Source: Dehalococcoidia bacterium UBA4060 (lineage in GTDB: Bacteria; Chloroflexota; Dehalococcoidia; GIF9; UBA5629). From it: DNA of 24,818 nucleotides. Made by a program: the position numbers and the translations under genes. The stretch covers positions 11,302-36,119 of the forward strand of contig DFZI01000076.1 in assembly GCA_002383665.1 (NCBI GenBank). Direction: 5' to 3'. The notes beneath the pieces are model-generated. The model was not told where the DNA came from. It did not search any database and saw nothing but the letters and a program-made list of their open reading frames with translations. This document shows positions 22,830 through 24,818 of this stretch, piece by piece. The first letter of the stretch is position 1, and the number at the start of each line of letters is the position of its first letter.

Positions 22830-24818
22830 TTATTCCTGCTCGCCTGATTTGTTGTCGGCCGGATATTCTTCCACAGCAACCATGCCACCAGCATCTGACA
22901 GCATATTTACCTCATCAGAATTCGAAAAGACAATATTAGCGCCCCTCTCCAGGAACTTATCAGAGGGTTTTTCCTGCTTCTGGGCTATGGTTATCGCAGA
23001 AGGTATCAACTTACCGATGATGACATTTTCCTTGAGACCATGCAGCCTGTCGGTCTTACCCCAGATAGCAGCTTCAGCTAATACTCTGGTGGTCTCCTGG
23101 AATGAAGCAGCAGCCAGCCAGCTATCAGTATTAAGCGAGGCACGTGTAATTCCCAGAAGTACCGGCCTAGCTACAGCCTGGTCGCCACCCTCAGCTTCCA
23201 TCTTGGCATTGATATTTTCAAAGTCCAAACGGTCAACCAGGTCTCCCACCAGCAGGTCAGTATCACCAGAGAATTCAACACGTACCCTGCGCAGCATCTG
23301 TCGGACGATAGTTTCAATATGCCTGTCATTGATATTCACGCCCTGAGAGCGATAGATCTTCTGTACTTCGTCAATGAGGTAGATCTGGACTGCATTACGT
23401 CCGTTGATGTGCAGGATATCCTGAGGATCTTTTACACCCTCCACCAGTTTGTCACCGGCACGGACATAATCGCCCTGTTTGACCAGTACGTGGCTGGTTA
23501 CCGGCACCTCATATGTTCGCTCATCCTTATCTTCATAGGTAATAATGACTTTGCCCCCTTCAACCCTGGCTATGCCATCTACACGCGCCATCAGCAGCTG
23601 AGTAACCTGCCCTTCGCTTTCAGTCAGCGCTGTGCCCGGCTCAGCCAGTCTGTCACCCCGATTGACCGGGACATTGTTCTCGACTATCACTTTGTAGCCG
23701 GGAGGGATTTCGTGTTCTATAGGGTAAGCTTCAACGTGAGTGATAGTAATCTCACGTTTCTTAAGAGCGCCATCCTCTATCAATTCGTTTAGATTTACGT
23801 TGCCATCAATCTCCGTCAGAACGGCTTTGCCCTTGGGTACTCGAGCCTCAAAAAGCTCCTCAACACGTGGTAAACCAGTGGTAATATCGGTACCCACCAC
23901 ACCACCAGTATGAAAAGTTCTCAATGTAAGCTGTGTTCCTGGCTCACCGATACTCTGTGCAGCAATAATGCCTACAGCAGTTCCAATTTTGACCAATCCA
24001 GTGGTGGAAAGATCACGGCCATAACATTTGCTACAAACCCCCCGCTTTGAATTACATGTCATGGGAGATCTGACACTAACTTTAATTATGCCGGCAGCAA
24101 CGATCTGCTTGACTTTCTCCTCATCAATCATCTCGTTCTTATCGACTATTATCTCACCGGTACCCGGGTTAACAATCTCTTTGGCTGCGATACGCCCCCT
24201 GATACGTTCCTCAAATGAAGGAAGAAGCCCCTTTTCTTTTTCACCTATAAATGAAGTGAACTCCACTCCTTCGCCGTTATATCCACAGTCTTCTTCCAAA
24301 ATGATCAGATCCTGGGCCACATCAATCAAACGACGGGTCAGGTAACCTGCCTCTGATGTCCTCAGTGCAGTATCGGCGAGGCCCTTGCGGGCACCATGTG
24401 TGGACATAAAATATTCCATCACAGAAAGGCCTTCACGGAAGCTGGCCTTGATAGGGAAAGGAATAATACGTCCGGAGGGGTCGGTCATTAACCCGCGCAT
24501 CCCGGCCATCTGCCTGATCTGCGAGATATTGCCTTTTGCACCCGAATGGGCCATCATATATACGCCGCCATAACGGTTAAGTGAACCCTGTATTTCTTTT
24601 TCAATATCATTGGTGATCTTGGTCCAGACTTCGATGGCCTGGTTCTCATATTCTTCCTCGGTAATCAGGCCGCGGTTATACTGGTTGTGAAGGATGGCAA
24701 CATCCTCATCACCCTTTAAGATCAGTTTTGGCTTGATATGTGGGACCTCGATATCTCTGGCAGCAATGCTTGTACCCGATTTTGTCGCGTATTCAAAACC
24801 GATCCGCTTGAGGTCATC
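22830..24818 (-). CDS. rpoC: DNA-directed RNA polymerase subunit beta' (C-terminal part)
   Basis: The reading frame is open from the window end, giving the last 662 residues of beta'; the N-terminal part, including the NADFDGD active-site motif, is outside. Visible are the bridge-helix and trigger-loop region (GARKGLADTALRTSEAGYLTRRL), the second zinc site (C in EEDCGYNGEG, then three cysteines in CNSKRGVCSKC), and VGIIAAQSIGEPGTQLTLRTFH. The C-terminal segment SWLAAASFQETTRVL with NVIIGKLIPSA is also typical. The true start lies beyond 24818; an internal ATG at 24557 is not the start. A hairpin follows the stop. rpoB is expected upstream outside the window. Confidence 0.98.
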   Translation of the reverse strand, partial: DDLKRIGFEYATKSGTSIAARDIEVPHIKPKLILKGDEDVAILHNQYNRGLITEEEYENQAIEVWTKITNDIEKEIQGSLNRYGGVYMMAHSGAKGNISQIRQMAGMRGLMTDPSGRIIPFPIKASFREGLSVMEYFMSTHGARKGLADTALRTSEAGYLTRRLIDVAQDLIILEEDCGYNGEGVEFTSFIGEKEKGLLPSFEERIRGRIAAKEIVNPGTGEIIVDKNEMIDEEKVKQIVAAGIIKVSVRSPMTCNSKRGVCSKCYGRDLSTTGLVKIGTAVGIIAAQSIGEPGTQLTLRTFHTGGVVGTDITTGLPRVEELFEARVPKGKAVLTEIDGNVNLNELIEDGALKKREITITHVEAYPIEHEIPPGYKVIVENNVPVNRGDRLAEPGTALTESEGQVTQLLMARVDGIARVEGGKVIITYEDKDERTYEVPVTSHVLVKQGDYVRAGDKLVEGVKDPQDILHINGRNAVQIYLIDEVQKIYRSQGVNINDRHIETIVRQMLRRVRVEFSGDTDLLVGDLVDRLDFENINAKMEAEGGDQAVARPVLLGITRASLNTDSWLAAASFQETTRVLAEAAIWGKTDRLHGLKENVIIGKLIPSAITIAQKQEKPSDKFLERGANIVFSNSDEVNMLSDAGGMVAVEEYPADNKSGEQE

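Overview
The window is almost entirely bacterial housekeeping DNA with tightly packed genes. Several features suggest a Chloroflexota bacterium, probably close to Dehalococcoidia: the order rpoC - ruvB - 5S - clpC - radA - ispD - ispF - cysS, a Ycf45-like ATPase with an R3H domain next to tmk, an unlinked 5S rRNA, and efflux adaptors without an outer-membrane partner. This assignment is inferred from gene content and order; no similarity search was possible.

Layout. Positions 1-1025 (minus) hold the start-proximal part of an M16 zinc peptidase, divergent from pdxS (PLP synthase) at 1165-2049 (plus). A plus-strand cluster follows: R3H/AAA ATPase, tmk, rnhB and yraN (2248-5438). From about 5440 to 11780 lies a more accessory stretch. 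It contains a possible small membrane ORF, a DUF7309/DUF6930-like protein (minus), a DHA2-type MFS exporter and a CorA channel (plus), and two HlyD-type membrane-fusion proteins (minus). A 442-base gene-free stretch follows. Then comes the plus-strand cluster gatB - secG - SAM hydrolase (12222-14795), which meets a long minus-strand block end to end with only 3 bases between.

Read in its own direction, the minus-strand block is: 3' part of rpoC (cut by the window end), a hairpin terminator, ruvB, a solitary 5S rRNA with its own promoter, clpC with a near-consensus promoter and a leader palindrome, a strong terminator, then radA, ispD, ispF and cysS. The clpC-radA-ispD-ispF-cysS order is a shortened form of the well-known Bacillus cluster. 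It lacks ctsR, mcsA, mcsB, disA, gltX and cysE.

Several starts were moved from the longest reading frame: gatB (GTG 12222, apparently leaderless), ruvB (22708), ispD (17330), ispF (16657), secG (13699) and the short HlyD protein (10012). No CRISPR array, tRNA, insertion sequence or prophage was seen. The points most worth a second look are the isolated 5S gene, the clpC leader dyad, the adaptor pair without a pump, the possible leaderless gatB, and the uncharacterised protein at 5614-6642.
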